Source of the DNA: Clostridiales bacterium
GTDB lineage: Bacteria; Bacillota; Clostridia; Saccharofermentanales; Saccharofermentanaceae
DNA: 64,000 nucleotides
Assembly: GCA_017510605.1 (NCBI GenBank)
Contig: JAFWMQ010000006.1
Coordinates: 124,001 to 188,000 of the forward strand
Reading direction: 5' to 3'
The notes under the pieces are model-generated. The model was given only the letters and a program-made list of their open reading frames with translations, was not told the origin of the DNA and did no database searches. The translations under genes and the position numbers were made by a program. Shown here piece by piece: positions 35,741 through 43,491 of this stretch; position 1 is the first letter of the stretch, and each line of letters starts with the position of its first letter.

Positions 35741-36550
35741 ATGAAAATAGGAATCATCGGTTACGGAAGCATGGGAAAGATGCTTCTTTGGAAATTCTCT
35801 TCAAATAACAAGCTCGCAAAAGACGATCTGCTTGCCGCCAACAGGACGCCTGAAAAACTTGAAGAAGCAAAAGATATTGCTGTTATCTGTGATAACAAAG
35901 AGCTTGCCTCTACGGCCGATATCGTATTTGTCTGCGTGCGTCCTTCCGACATGAAAGCCGTGCTGTCAGAGATAAGGAACTGTCTTAAGAAAGATGCTTT
36001 GCTCGTAACACTTAACGGAAGCATTACTTTCGATATGATAGGTAAGATCATTAATGTCAAAACAGCCAAAGTTATTCCGAGCCTCACTGCTGAGATCGAC
36101 CGTTCCCAGACCATCGTGTGCTATAACGGACTTGTGGAAGAGCAGGACAAGATCACACTCCGCAAGCTCCTCGGAACTATCGGAGAAGTCATTGAACTTC
36201 CCGAAAATGAGGTCGGCATGGGTTCTGAACTCGTCAGCTGCATGCCCGGTTTCATCGCCTCGATCTTCGATGTTATCTGCACATCCGCAGAATCACACAC
36301 AGAGATCCCGCGCGAACAGATAGTAAAGATGGTGTTAAATACCATGAGTGCAACGGGAGACCTGATGCTCGCCAAAGACCTTTCTTTCGATGAGGTGGTC
36401 GGACGCGTCGCAACAAAAGGCGGGATCACGGAAGAAGGTACCCGTGTCATCTACGATACATTCCCTGATTCTGCTGACCTGATGTTCGACAGGACGCTCG
36501 AAAAAAGAAGACTTACTGCCGAGAAAGCCGGCGCAGCATTTGAAGAGTAA
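35741..36550 (+). CDS. NADP-binding pyrroline-5-carboxylate reductase-like protein
   Basis: A 269-residue protein with the Rossmann start MKIGIIGYGSMGKML and the ProC/ComER-like layout (VFVCVRPSDM, VIPSLTAEI, and the C-terminal helical domain with VATKGGITEEG). True ProC has VKPQ and TSPGGTT at the matching points, so a ComER-like or divergent role is possible. It may be co-transcribed with the Nudix gene. Confidence 0.8.
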   Translation: MKIGIIGYGSMGKMLLWKFSSNNKLAKDDLLAANRTPEKLEEAKDIAVICDNKELASTADIVFVCVRPSDMKAVLSEIRNCLKKDALLVTLNGSITFDMIGKIINVKTAKVIPSLTAEIDRSQTIVCYNGLVEEQDKITLRKLLGTIGEVIELPENEVGMGSELVSCMPGFIASIFDVICTSAESHTEIPREQIVKMVLNTMSATGDLMLAKDLSFDEVVGRVATKGGITEEGTRVIYDTFPDSADLMFDRTLEKRRLTAEKAGAAFEE

Positions 36551-36559
36551 ACTTCTTTA

Positions 36560-37327
36560 TCACCTTAACGAATTATCGGAATAGGAGAACCAGAACTGGC
36601 TGTACGAGAATCCTGTGTAATAAGCTCCTACGGTTACATAAGAATCATCAGTGATATGGAAATCGTAGAACTCTATTATGGAGTTATCCTCTTCAAGCGG
36701 GAATTCAAAATACGGTTCGCCCAGATAGTCAGTCGCCAACTCCTTATAGTACTGGCAGTAGCCCATCAGAACGTCATCCGGATCCATATCATTAAAGAAA
36801 TCGATATAGTAGACGATGCCGTCCATGGAAACATCGAGCTCGATATTGTTGAAAACAACACCGCCGATCATGACAGCCGCACTGTATGTATATGAAGTGG
36901 AAACACCTGACTCGCCTACATTCTCGCTCGGCTGGCCGAGATCAATATCAAAGTAGTTCATGATCGTGTTCTCTGCCTCAGGGAGAGTCGATCCGGCAAT
37001 GCTTTCCATCAGTTCGTAAACTTCCTCGAAAGGATAATTTGTTAGATCCTCAATATTGACTGAGGTTGTAGGTGTCGTTGCAACGGTGCCGGCCGGAGTA
37101 GGTGTCGGCGTCGATGTCGGATCAGAGGGCTCAGTCGGAGTCGGTGTCGGATCGTCAGGTTCTGTTGTTGTCGGAACCGGAGTTGCCATGCCGGCAGGAT
37201 TCTCGGGTTTGCTCTCCGCATCATTATGTTTAACGCCCGATCTGGAAGGTTTTGCCGTGCAGGCACTGATCGTGGTGATCATGGCAAAAACAAGTACCAT
37301 TGATATGATCTTCAGACTTTTTCTCAT
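36560..37327 (-). CDS. Secreted lipoprotein with Pro/Thr linker
   Basis: A 255-residue lipoprotein from the ATG with GGGGG seven bases upstream (an in-frame ATG eight codons earlier lacks a ribosome site). Lipobox ISAC, then a Pro/Thr linker of repeated TPTP units (about 40-85), then a globular domain of about 165 residues with no recognised family. It ends ten bases from the convergent ProC-like gene. Confidence 0.72.
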   Translation of the reverse strand: MRKSLKIISMVLVFAMITTISACTAKPSRSGVKHNDAESKPENPAGMATPVPTTTEPDDPTPTPTEPSDPTSTPTPTPAGTVATTPTTSVNIEDLTNYPFEEVYELMESIAGSTLPEAENTIMNYFDIDLGQPSENVGESGVSTSYTYSAAVMIGGVVFNNIELDVSMDGIVYYIDFFNDMDPDDVLMGYCQYYKELATDYLGEPYFEFPLEEDNSIIEFYDFHITDDSYVTVGAYYTGFSYSQFWFSYSDNSLR

Positions 37328-37408
37328 TCTATTGCCCCCTTGCAAAAACAAATACTTATTAAGAATATCAGATATTGTTTACAATAACCATCAAATAATC
37401 ATTTACAA

Positions 37409-37414
37409 TATAAT
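37409..37414 (+). promoter_or_regulatory. -10 element of the first PEBP lipoprotein gene
   Basis: TATAAT lies 53 bases before the start codon in an AT-rich stretch; TTTACA is present upstream at a looser spacing. Confidence 0.35.
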
Positions 37415-37467
37415 AACGGTGTCCGCTTAAGGACATAAGGTGATAACAGGTTAGCGGAGGTTTGCAG

Positions 37468-38676
37468 ATGCAAAGAAATAAACTCATATCCGGAATCATT
37501 GCTTCAGGTCTTATCTTAGGGCTTCTTGCCGGCTGCTCGGAAAGTAAGATCAGTACGATTTCAGATGAAGATGTCGTAAACACTTTCGGACATGATATTT
37601 CCGTAAGATCCCATAATGCCGTAAAGATAGAAGATGATCAGTACCTTGCAAAAGATATCGTAAGCGTATCTTATAAGACTGATGATCTCGGCGGTCTCCT
37701 TCCCCAGACAGTGTCAAAAGATCTGGAATACAGCATGAATAAAACTACCAATACATGGGAGTTCACAGGAGAGACTACAACGGCATGCGCAGTTGATAAT
37801 TCCCTGCTTCCCGGAAGCAGCTGGAAATGCGGTCCGTTATCACCTGACGTTTTATCCCCGTTATTTGGAGATGAGATACCATCAGGTGACGAAGGTGTTT
37901 TATACTTCCGTTTTATGAAGAAAATGGGACAGTTCGCATTCAACTTAAGCAATGAGAAAAACACTTCCTCCGAAAGATTTTTCGGAACAGTCGGAACCGG
38001 CGCGAAAGCCGTCTGGACCGGCTCATCCGGCAACATCGAGAAAAGCTTCACCATAACCGAAGGATCAGTTACGGACGACGGAGACGTGTTCCTCGTATTT
38101 ACCTCGGACTGCGGCAGCGCAACCATCAATCTGAAAACTGACGCAGTCAATATCTCCGAACAGGAATACGATGAAGCTACCGGCAAAGAAGTCGACAAAT
38201 CGAAAGTATATATGGACAGCCTTCCTGTTTTTGAGGTGACTACGACAAGCATCGAGAACGGAGAATGGCGGCAGCCCTCCGGACTTAAAGAAGGCAACGA
38301 ATCACCAGAACTTACATGGGAGCCTGTAGAAGGTGCAACGAAGTATGCGGTGATCATGATCGATACATCGACGACAAACTGGCTCAGCTGGTACGTTGTA
38401 GTCGATAAAACGCATCTTGATGAAGGCGAATACCGGGACCAGTCTGTGTATGTCGGCCCATACCCCGCCGAGACACATACATATGAACTCTATGTAGTTG
38501 CATTAAGGTCTGAACCCAAGACTTCGGGCTTCAAGATCGATGCTCCGGGCGGAGATATCCAGGCAAGACTCGACTCCCTTAACACAGCATCAGACGGAAG
38601 CACAGGCAACGTCCTCGCATATGGTACAATTAAAGCGCCGTATACATCGCCTGAACTTTACTACGGGTACAGGTAA
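37468..38676 (+). CDS. Lipoprotein with C-terminal PEBP (YbhB/YbcL) domain
   Basis: A 402-residue lipoprotein (lipobox LAGC) from the ATG with GGAGG seven bases upstream. Residues 25-245 form an unassigned domain; residues 250-400 form a phosphatidylethanolamine-binding/Raf-kinase-inhibitor-like domain (FEVTTTSIENGEW, SPELTWEPVEGATKYAVIMID, GSTGNVLAYGTI). PEBP proteins of this type bind anionic ligands at a small pocket. The N-terminal extension makes it about twice the usual length. It is followed after 24 bases by a second PEBP gene. Confidence 0.85.
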   Translation: MQRNKLISGIIASGLILGLLAGCSESKISTISDEDVVNTFGHDISVRSHNAVKIEDDQYLAKDIVSVSYKTDDLGGLLPQTVSKDLEYSMNKTTNTWEFTGETTTACAVDNSLLPGSSWKCGPLSPDVLSPLFGDEIPSGDEGVLYFRFMKKMGQFAFNLSNEKNTSSERFFGTVGTGAKAVWTGSSGNIEKSFTITEGSVTDDGDVFLVFTSDCGSATINLKTDAVNISEQEYDEATGKEVDKSKVYMDSLPVFEVTTTSIENGEWRQPSGLKEGNESPELTWEPVEGATKYAVIMIDTSTTNWLSWYVVVDKTHLDEGEYRDQSVYVGPYPAETHTYELYVVALRSEPKTSGFKIDAPGGDIQARLDSLNTASDGSTGNVLAYGTIKAPYTSPELYYGYR

Positions 38677-38700
38677 AACGGAATCGGGGGGATATCTGTT

Positions 38701-39315
38701 ATGTTTACTAAAAAACTGTCATCACTGCTCCTTATCGGAGCAATAGCTTTATCTTTTGCAGCATGCAGTCCGGAAGGATCACAGCCTTCAACATCTGATA
38801 CAACAGCCGCAGCCGGGACAGCTGCAGCGCCGGCCGCTGATAACAGTGACGATAAATTCGTAAGTGCTTATCCGGCTTTCACAGTTACATCACAAAGCCT
38901 TCACGACGGCAAATGGGATGAGATAACGGCTAATACCATTGATGGAAAGAATGCTTCTCCGGAACTTACATGGGAACCTGTAGAAGGTGCAACAACATAT
39001 GTTATCTACATGATCGACATGGATACCGCTTATTTTATCCACTGGAAATCCAGCGATATTACCACAACTTCACTTCCTGAAGGCTGGGCGCCGTCCTCCG
39101 AATATGTCGGAGCTTATCCTCCGCCGGGAAGCACTCATAAATACAACGTTTACGTCTTTGCTCTCAAGAATCCTGTCGAAAGAGCTAAGGGCGGTGTCAA
39201 TTCCATATCACCAAAAGTACAGGAATTTATGGATGCCTTAGACACTGATATTAACGGTAATACCGGCAACATCATCGCTGTCGGCCGTGTGTCAGGAGAT
39301 TATACGGCAAAATAA
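38701..39315 (+). CDS. PEBP (YbhB/YbcL) family lipoprotein
   Basis: A 204-residue lipoprotein (lipobox FAAC) with an Ala/Thr linker and a PEBP domain (FTVTSQSLHDGKW, SPELTWEPVEGATTYVIYMID, HKYNVYVFAL, GNTGNIIAVGRVSG). It shares SPELTWEPVEGAT with its upstream neighbour at both protein and DNA level, so the two arose by duplication. Ligand unknown. Confidence 0.88.
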   Translation: MFTKKLSSLLLIGAIALSFAACSPEGSQPSTSDTTAAAGTAAAPAADNSDDKFVSAYPAFTVTSQSLHDGKWDEITANTIDGKNASPELTWEPVEGATTYVIYMIDMDTAYFIHWKSSDITTTSLPEGWAPSSEYVGAYPPPGSTHKYNVYVFALKNPVERAKGGVNSISPKVQEFMDALDTDINGNTGNIIAVGRVSGDYTAK

Positions 39316-39375
39316 TCCTTCAATATTGTTTTCGAAATGTTTACAGCGTCAAAACCCATATAACATCTTAGAAGT

Positions 39376-39381
39376 TATAAT
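39376..39381 (+). promoter_or_regulatory. -10 element of the GGDEF gene
   Basis: TATAAT stands 50 bases before the GGDEF protein start. Confidence 0.35.
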
Positions 39382-39431
39382 TAAAATAAGTTGGTTTTTG
39401 GGAACTCTTGGAACGACGCGGGTAATCATTT

Positions 39432-40607
39432 ATGGAATCAGCTATCAACTTGCAGGCTGTATATGTTACCGATCTGGTCGGAGTCGCCATCCTCGTGGTC
39501 ATACTTGTATCGAGAGGATGGATCCTTCCTGCGCGTAAAACTGAGAGCCGCATCCTGCTTATCATGCTGATCGTATCGATCTTCAACTGCATCGCCGACA
39601 TGATCACTTTCGGATGTGACGGCAAACCCGGTGCGTTCAATTACTTTATCCTGATAACAAACAATACATTTCTTTATGCCTATAACCTGATCATAGGCAT
39701 AGGCATCATCTACCTGATAATCAAGCACATCGACAGTAAGACAAGCGGAATGCACATGCTGCTCTTCTGGATATTGTGCATCATCGAATTATCTCTCCTT
39801 GTCATAAACCTTTACACGCCTATCGTTTTCGAGATCGACGAGAACAACGTTTATCAGAGGGGTGAATACTACATGCTGTTCGTCATATTCGGATTTGTAC
39901 TTATCCTGTACGGCTATGCATTCTATATCGCCAATAAAATCCGCAAACCGACTCTGAGATATTTCCCCGTGTTTGAGTTTCTTACACCTATCCTTCTGGG
40001 AAACCTGGTGCAGATGAAGATCTACGGGATCTCACTGCTGCCGATCAGCTTTACTGTCGCATTTGCATCGATAGTAATATCACTTCAACATGAGTGTATT
40101 TACATTGACAAACTCACGGGTGTTTATAACCGTTACGAGCTTGATAAGTTCCTCAAAAAGCCTCATTTCAGACGCAATGTCCGCATCGCTGCAATGATGC
40201 TTGACCTGAATGATTTCAAATCCATCAACGATAATTTCTCGCATGAAGAAGGCGACAATGCCCTTGTTGCTTTTGCGGGGATCATTGCTGACGTTACCGG
40301 TACAGAAGGTCTGGTAATCCGCTTTGCAGGCGATGAATTCATTATTCTCATTCCCAAATTCAAAGATGTTGATCTTAACGAATATAAAGACCGGATCCAT
40401 AAAGGTCTGAATGAATACAATGAGAATTCCGGCAAGCCTTATAAACTCTCCGCTGCCATAGGCGCCAAGGTCTTCGATCCCAACAACGGGGAAACTGCCG
40501 ATATGGTCAAAACGATCGACTCACTCATGTACGAAGACAAGCATGCATACTATAAAGAGCATGACAGAAGAGGCAGACGCAAAACGGATAAAGAGCAGGC
40601 CAATTGA
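39432..40607 (+). CDS. Membrane GGDEF diguanylate cyclase
   Basis: A 391-residue protein with seven N-terminal helices (about 10-220) and a C-terminal GGDEF domain (about 228-385). The signature is RFAGDEFIILI, an AGDEF variant that is usually active, with MLDLNDFKSINDNFSHEEGD. It should make c-di-GMP in response to a membrane signal. Confidence 0.9.
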   Translation: MESAINLQAVYVTDLVGVAILVVILVSRGWILPARKTESRILLIMLIVSIFNCIADMITFGCDGKPGAFNYFILITNNTFLYAYNLIIGIGIIYLIIKHIDSKTSGMHMLLFWILCIIELSLLVINLYTPIVFEIDENNVYQRGEYYMLFVIFGFVLILYGYAFYIANKIRKPTLRYFPVFEFLTPILLGNLVQMKIYGISLLPISFTVAFASIVISLQHECIYIDKLTGVYNRYELDKFLKKPHFRRNVRIAAMMLDLNDFKSINDNFSHEEGDNALVAFAGIIADVTGTEGLVIRFAGDEFIILIPKFKDVDLNEYKDRIHKGLNEYNENSGKPYKLSAAIGAKVFDPNNGETADMVKTIDSLMYEDKHAYYKEHDRRGRRKTDKEQAN

Positions 40608-40613
40608 TCCCCG

Positions 40614-41594
40614 TCATTTTTTATATGCTTCCAGTGCGCGCTCATAGTAATTCCTGAGCCTGACCTTGAGCGATGCGGGCTTTATGACGATGGCATCCTC
40701 ACCGAACCGCCTGAAGTAATCTTCGAGCTGCACTTCCGGCCAGTCGAAATAATACACATCGCCGCAGATCTCCGTGACAGCCGGCCTGTTCTTTACGATC
40801 ATCTTGTATTTTCTCATGCCGGACTCCGTAAGGCGGACCGCTGCATGCACGTCCGGCGATGCCGTATGGGGACTTCTTGTCGCGAGCGTGCGGAGCCTTC
40901 CGGCGACCTGCTCATCCTCTTCGAAAGTATCGGAAGTGACAAAGGAATTCCTGATCCTTGAGATCCTGAACGTTCTGGTCTTCTTTGTTTTCGGATCGCG
41001 GCAGAGAAGATAGTTGCACTGTTCCTCTTTCGAGGGCGCGATAATATATGGCTCGACGGTGAACTTATATCCGGTACCCGAGGATGTGAGCGATAATCTC
41101 TTATGCTCTGAGATTGCTTTCCTGATGTCCTCGTATGTGTCCCTGAATATTATCTCTTCCCTCCTGCTCCGCGGGATCGAGAGATAGGACGCGAACATAT
41201 CCTTCATGTATCCGGACAGGGATTTTTCCGCGAGAAGGTTGTTCTCGATTATCCTGATTATGTTGTATGAAGCTCCGCTGACAGTGAGCGTTATCACGGC
41301 CTTCTTTCCGGCAGAACCGGCATCGCCTCTTATGTATGAGCTTATTATCTTATCCGCGATAGCGGCAGCGTCTTTGGGCTTTATCGCTCTCACCGAAGTG
41401 ATGTCCTCCGCTATTCCGTTCATGAGGTCTTCGGTGTCTTTTCTGTACTTCTCGAAATAATTTACGATCAATTCCTTAAGAAATCCGTTGAGGTTAACGG
41501 ACTCATCTTTTCTCGTGAATTCAAAGAGCTCGGCATCGTTGATAAGCCTCGATCTTATGTCTTCCGAAAGGTATATCTTATATTTCTCGGTCAT
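40614..41594 (-). CDS. WYL-domain transcriptional regulator
   Basis: A 326-residue protein. The N-terminal part (about 1-110) resembles a ribbon-helix-helix-like or helical DNA-binding region (RSRLINDAELFEFTRKDES). The middle and end form a WYL domain (LTSSGTGYKFTVEPYIIAPSKEE, CNYLLCRDPKTKKTRTFRIS) with a C-terminal WCX-like part (QLEDYFRRFGEDAIVIKP). WYL domains sense nucleic acids or nucleotides. It is divergent from the Ro60-like/RtcB operon across the RNA-like gap and is its likely regulator. AAAAAGGAG precedes the start. Confidence 0.88.
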   Translation of the reverse strand: MTEKYKIYLSEDIRSRLINDAELFEFTRKDESVNLNGFLKELIVNYFEKYRKDTEDLMNGIAEDITSVRAIKPKDAAAIADKIISSYIRGDAGSAGKKAVITLTVSGASYNIIRIIENNLLAEKSLSGYMKDMFASYLSIPRSRREEIIFRDTYEDIRKAISEHKRLSLTSSGTGYKFTVEPYIIAPSKEEQCNYLLCRDPKTKKTRTFRISRIRNSFVTSDTFEEDEQVAGRLRTLATRSPHTASPDVHAAVRLTESGMRKYKMIVKNRPAVTEICGDVYYFDWPEVQLEDYFRRFGEDAIVIKPASLKVRLRNYYERALEAYKK

Positions 41595-41705
41595 AATGTA
41601 TCTCCTTTTTGGGGTTGCTCATTTCAAGTTATTTCAAATATTTACTGCATTTTCTCAATTATATTGGGGTTATATTCCTGCGTCAATCTGCATCTTTAAG
41701 AACCC

Positions 41706-41842
41706 AACCGGATGGATTACCATAAGGGTGCGATGAGGTCCAAAGACACACACAGCAAGATTTAAGGATGTGATTGGTCAATTGCAGGTTCGAATCCTGC
41801 CGCATAATAAGCCCTTCGGGGATAGTGTCTTGAAGATCCGTT
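41706..41842 (+). ncRNA. Candidate Y-RNA-like RNA with tRNA T-arm
   Basis: The stretch folds as one nested structure. An outer stem pairs AA(C)CGGAT (41706-41713, one bulged C) with ATCCGTT (41836-41842). Inside it AAGACAC (41743-41749) pairs perfectly with GTGTCTT (41825-41831). Within that lie CACA/TGTG (41751-41772), a perfect tRNA T-arm GCAGG-TTCGAAT-CCTGC (41784-41800), and CCC-TTCG-GGG (41812-41821). Bacterial Y RNAs next to Ro60 homologs also carry tRNA-like modules, and here the next gene is Ro60-like. No protein frame explains the region. The boundaries and fold are inferred by eye. Confidence 0.55.
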
Positions 41843-41849
41843 GCACAAA

Positions 41850-41920
41850 AGGTGCATACAGCAAAAATAGCAATAATAACCTGTCACGTTATCAAACCGG
41901 TGCAAATCCGGACGCACCTT
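41850..41920 (+). ncRNA. tRNA-Asp-like element lacking a D-arm
   Basis: The 71-nt element has tRNA geometry. Acceptor: AGGTGCA (41850-41856) with CGCACCT (41913-41919), six pairs plus one mismatch. Anticodon arm: ATAAC (41876-41880), 7-nt loop CTGTCAC (41881-41887, anticodon GTC as in tRNA-Asp), GTTAT (41888-41892). Variable loop CAA. T-arm: ACCGG-TGCAAAT-CCGGA with four pairs. T8 and A14 sit at tRNA positions, with 19 bases between acceptor and anticodon stem, but no D-stem or GG forms and there is no CCA. It ends 25 bases before the Ro60-like start codon. It is not a functional decoding tRNA by sequence. Confidence 0.6.
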
Positions 41921-41945
41921 GATCATATAAAGGAGGAATAAGACA

Positions 41946-43415
41946 ATGTTGAGATTTTTAAAGAAAGAACTTAACAGAACATATACAGAGAACGGTGCTG
42001 TAACTAATATAAGCACAGAATCTTTCTGCCTTGATCTTTTCGCGACTGCAGGCGCACTGAGGTCCGCAACAGACGACGAGATCGTCACAAGATTCATTAA
42101 GGCTTTTGCCGAAGACAGAGACATCGCCATGAAGACTCTCTTCTTTGCGCGTGACATCAGAGGCGGCCTCGGCGAGAGAAGATTCTTCAAGGTCATCCTT
42201 GAATACCTTGCAAAGGCAGAGCCCGGAACTGTCGTAAAGAACATTGCAAACATCGCCGAGTACGGCAGATACGACGACATCCTCGTCCTCATCGGCACAC
42301 CCTGCGAAAACGTTGCGATGACATACATCAGAACCATGCTCGAGACAGACATGAATGCTCTTGCAGAAGACAAGGCTGTCTCCCTGCTCGCAAAGTGGCT
42401 CCCTTCCGTCAACACCAGCAACGAAGAGACGGTAAAGGCCGGCAGAAAGATAGCAAGATTCTGCGGCATGACCGAAGCACAGTACAGAAAAACATTGTCC
42501 GCTTTGAGAAAGCAGATAAAGATAATCGAGAACAACCTGAGGGAGAAGGACTACACTTTCGAGTATGAGAAGCAGCCTTCAAAGGCTCTCTTCAAGTACA
42601 GGAAGGCTTTCATCAGAAACGATGAGGAAAGATACGGCGAGTTCATCCACAAGGCCATAGAGACGCCTTCCGTAATGAACACAGGCACACTTACGCCTTA
42701 TGACATCATCGCTCCTGTCGTAAACTACAGGATGAGAGACAGCATAAGCGAGGCTGAGAGAAAGGCCATGGACGCAACATGGAATGCACTTGAGGACTTC
42801 GCAGGTTCCGACAACTCCCTCGTTGTCGTCGACGGTTCAGGCTCGATGTACTGGTGTACAAATCCCTCACCTGCAGCCGTTGCGCAGTCACTCGGAATCT
42901 ATTTCGCAGAGCGCAACAAGGGTAAGTTCAAGAACCACTTCATCACGTTCTCGTCCAACCCTCAGCTGGTCGAGATTAAGGGTAAGGACATTGTTGAAAA
43001 GGTCCGTTACTGCATGAGCTTCAACGAGTGCAGCAACACTGACCTCGAGAAGACTTTCGACCTGATCCTGACCACTGCGGTCAAGAACAGAATGAAGCAG
43101 TCCGACATGCCTGACAAGCTCTACATCATCTCCGACATGGAGTTTGACTGTTGCGTATATGACCCTGAGAAGACGATCTTTAAGAACGCGAAAGAGAACT
43201 TCGCAAGACGCGGTTTCAGACTGCCTCAGGTAATCTTCTGGAACGTAAGCTCCAGGAACCGCCAGCAGCCTGTCACAAAGAACGAACAGGGCGTCGCACT
43301 TGTATCCGGAATGTCTCCGCAGATATTCGGTATGCTCAAGGAAGGCACACTTGAGCCATACAAATTCATGATGAGCGTCCTCATGTCCGAAAGATATGAG
43401 AGGATCGCAGCCTGA
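41946..43415 (+). CDS. Ro60-like TROVE/vWA protein (DUF2828 type)
   Basis: A 489-residue protein. The N-terminal alpha-helical repeat region (about 20-270) contains LFFARDIRGGLGERRFFK and IAEYGRYDDILVLIG, typical of DUF2828/TROVE-related RNA-binding rings. A C-terminal von Willebrand A domain (about 290-489) has an intact metal site DGSGSM near residue 298. Ro60 proteins bind misfolded RNAs and Y RNAs and help exonucleases. It is followed by rtcB and preceded by two RNA-like structures, which fits an RNA quality-control role. AAGGAGG lies ten bases before the ATG. Confidence 0.88.
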   Translation: MLRFLKKELNRTYTENGAVTNISTESFCLDLFATAGALRSATDDEIVTRFIKAFAEDRDIAMKTLFFARDIRGGLGERRFFKVILEYLAKAEPGTVVKNIANIAEYGRYDDILVLIGTPCENVAMTYIRTMLETDMNALAEDKAVSLLAKWLPSVNTSNEETVKAGRKIARFCGMTEAQYRKTLSALRKQIKIIENNLREKDYTFEYEKQPSKALFKYRKAFIRNDEERYGEFIHKAIETPSVMNTGTLTPYDIIAPVVNYRMRDSISEAERKAMDATWNALEDFAGSDNSLVVVDGSGSMYWCTNPSPAAVAQSLGIYFAERNKGKFKNHFITFSSNPQLVEIKGKDIVEKVRYCMSFNECSNTDLEKTFDLILTTAVKNRMKQSDMPDKLYIISDMEFDCCVYDPEKTIFKNAKENFARRGFRLPQVIFWNVSSRNRQQPVTKNEQGVALVSGMSPQIFGMLKEGTLEPYKFMMSVLMSERYERIAA

Positions 43416-43433
43416 AACAGGCGGATCCTCTTA

Positions 43434-43476
43434 TGTCCCGGGCGTTGGGGACAAGCTCTCCCGGACGCCCCATATG
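43434..43476 (+). other. Stem-loop between Ro60-like gene and rtcB
   Basis: GGGCGT (43440-43445) pairs with ACGCCC (43465-43470), with inner GGGA/TCCC pairing, just before the rtcB ribosome site (AAAGGA). It has no U-tract, so it may set the ratio of the two proteins or be an RNA-processing site rather than a terminator. Confidence 0.5.
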
Positions 43477-43491
43477 AAAGGACAGATATTT

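Noticed and set aside
41784..41807. A functional tRNA gene ending in the T-arm GCAGGTTCGAATCCTGC
   Set aside because: The T-arm is perfect, but no full 7-bp acceptor stem, anticodon arm or D-arm can be placed upstream at tRNA spacing (51 bases instead of about 41), so it was treated as part of a tRNA-like RNA.
41762..42535. A 257-codon open frame on the minus strand over the RNA-like gap and the start of the Ro60-like gene
   Set aside because: It is antisense to a clear gene and to the structured RNA region, and has no domain.
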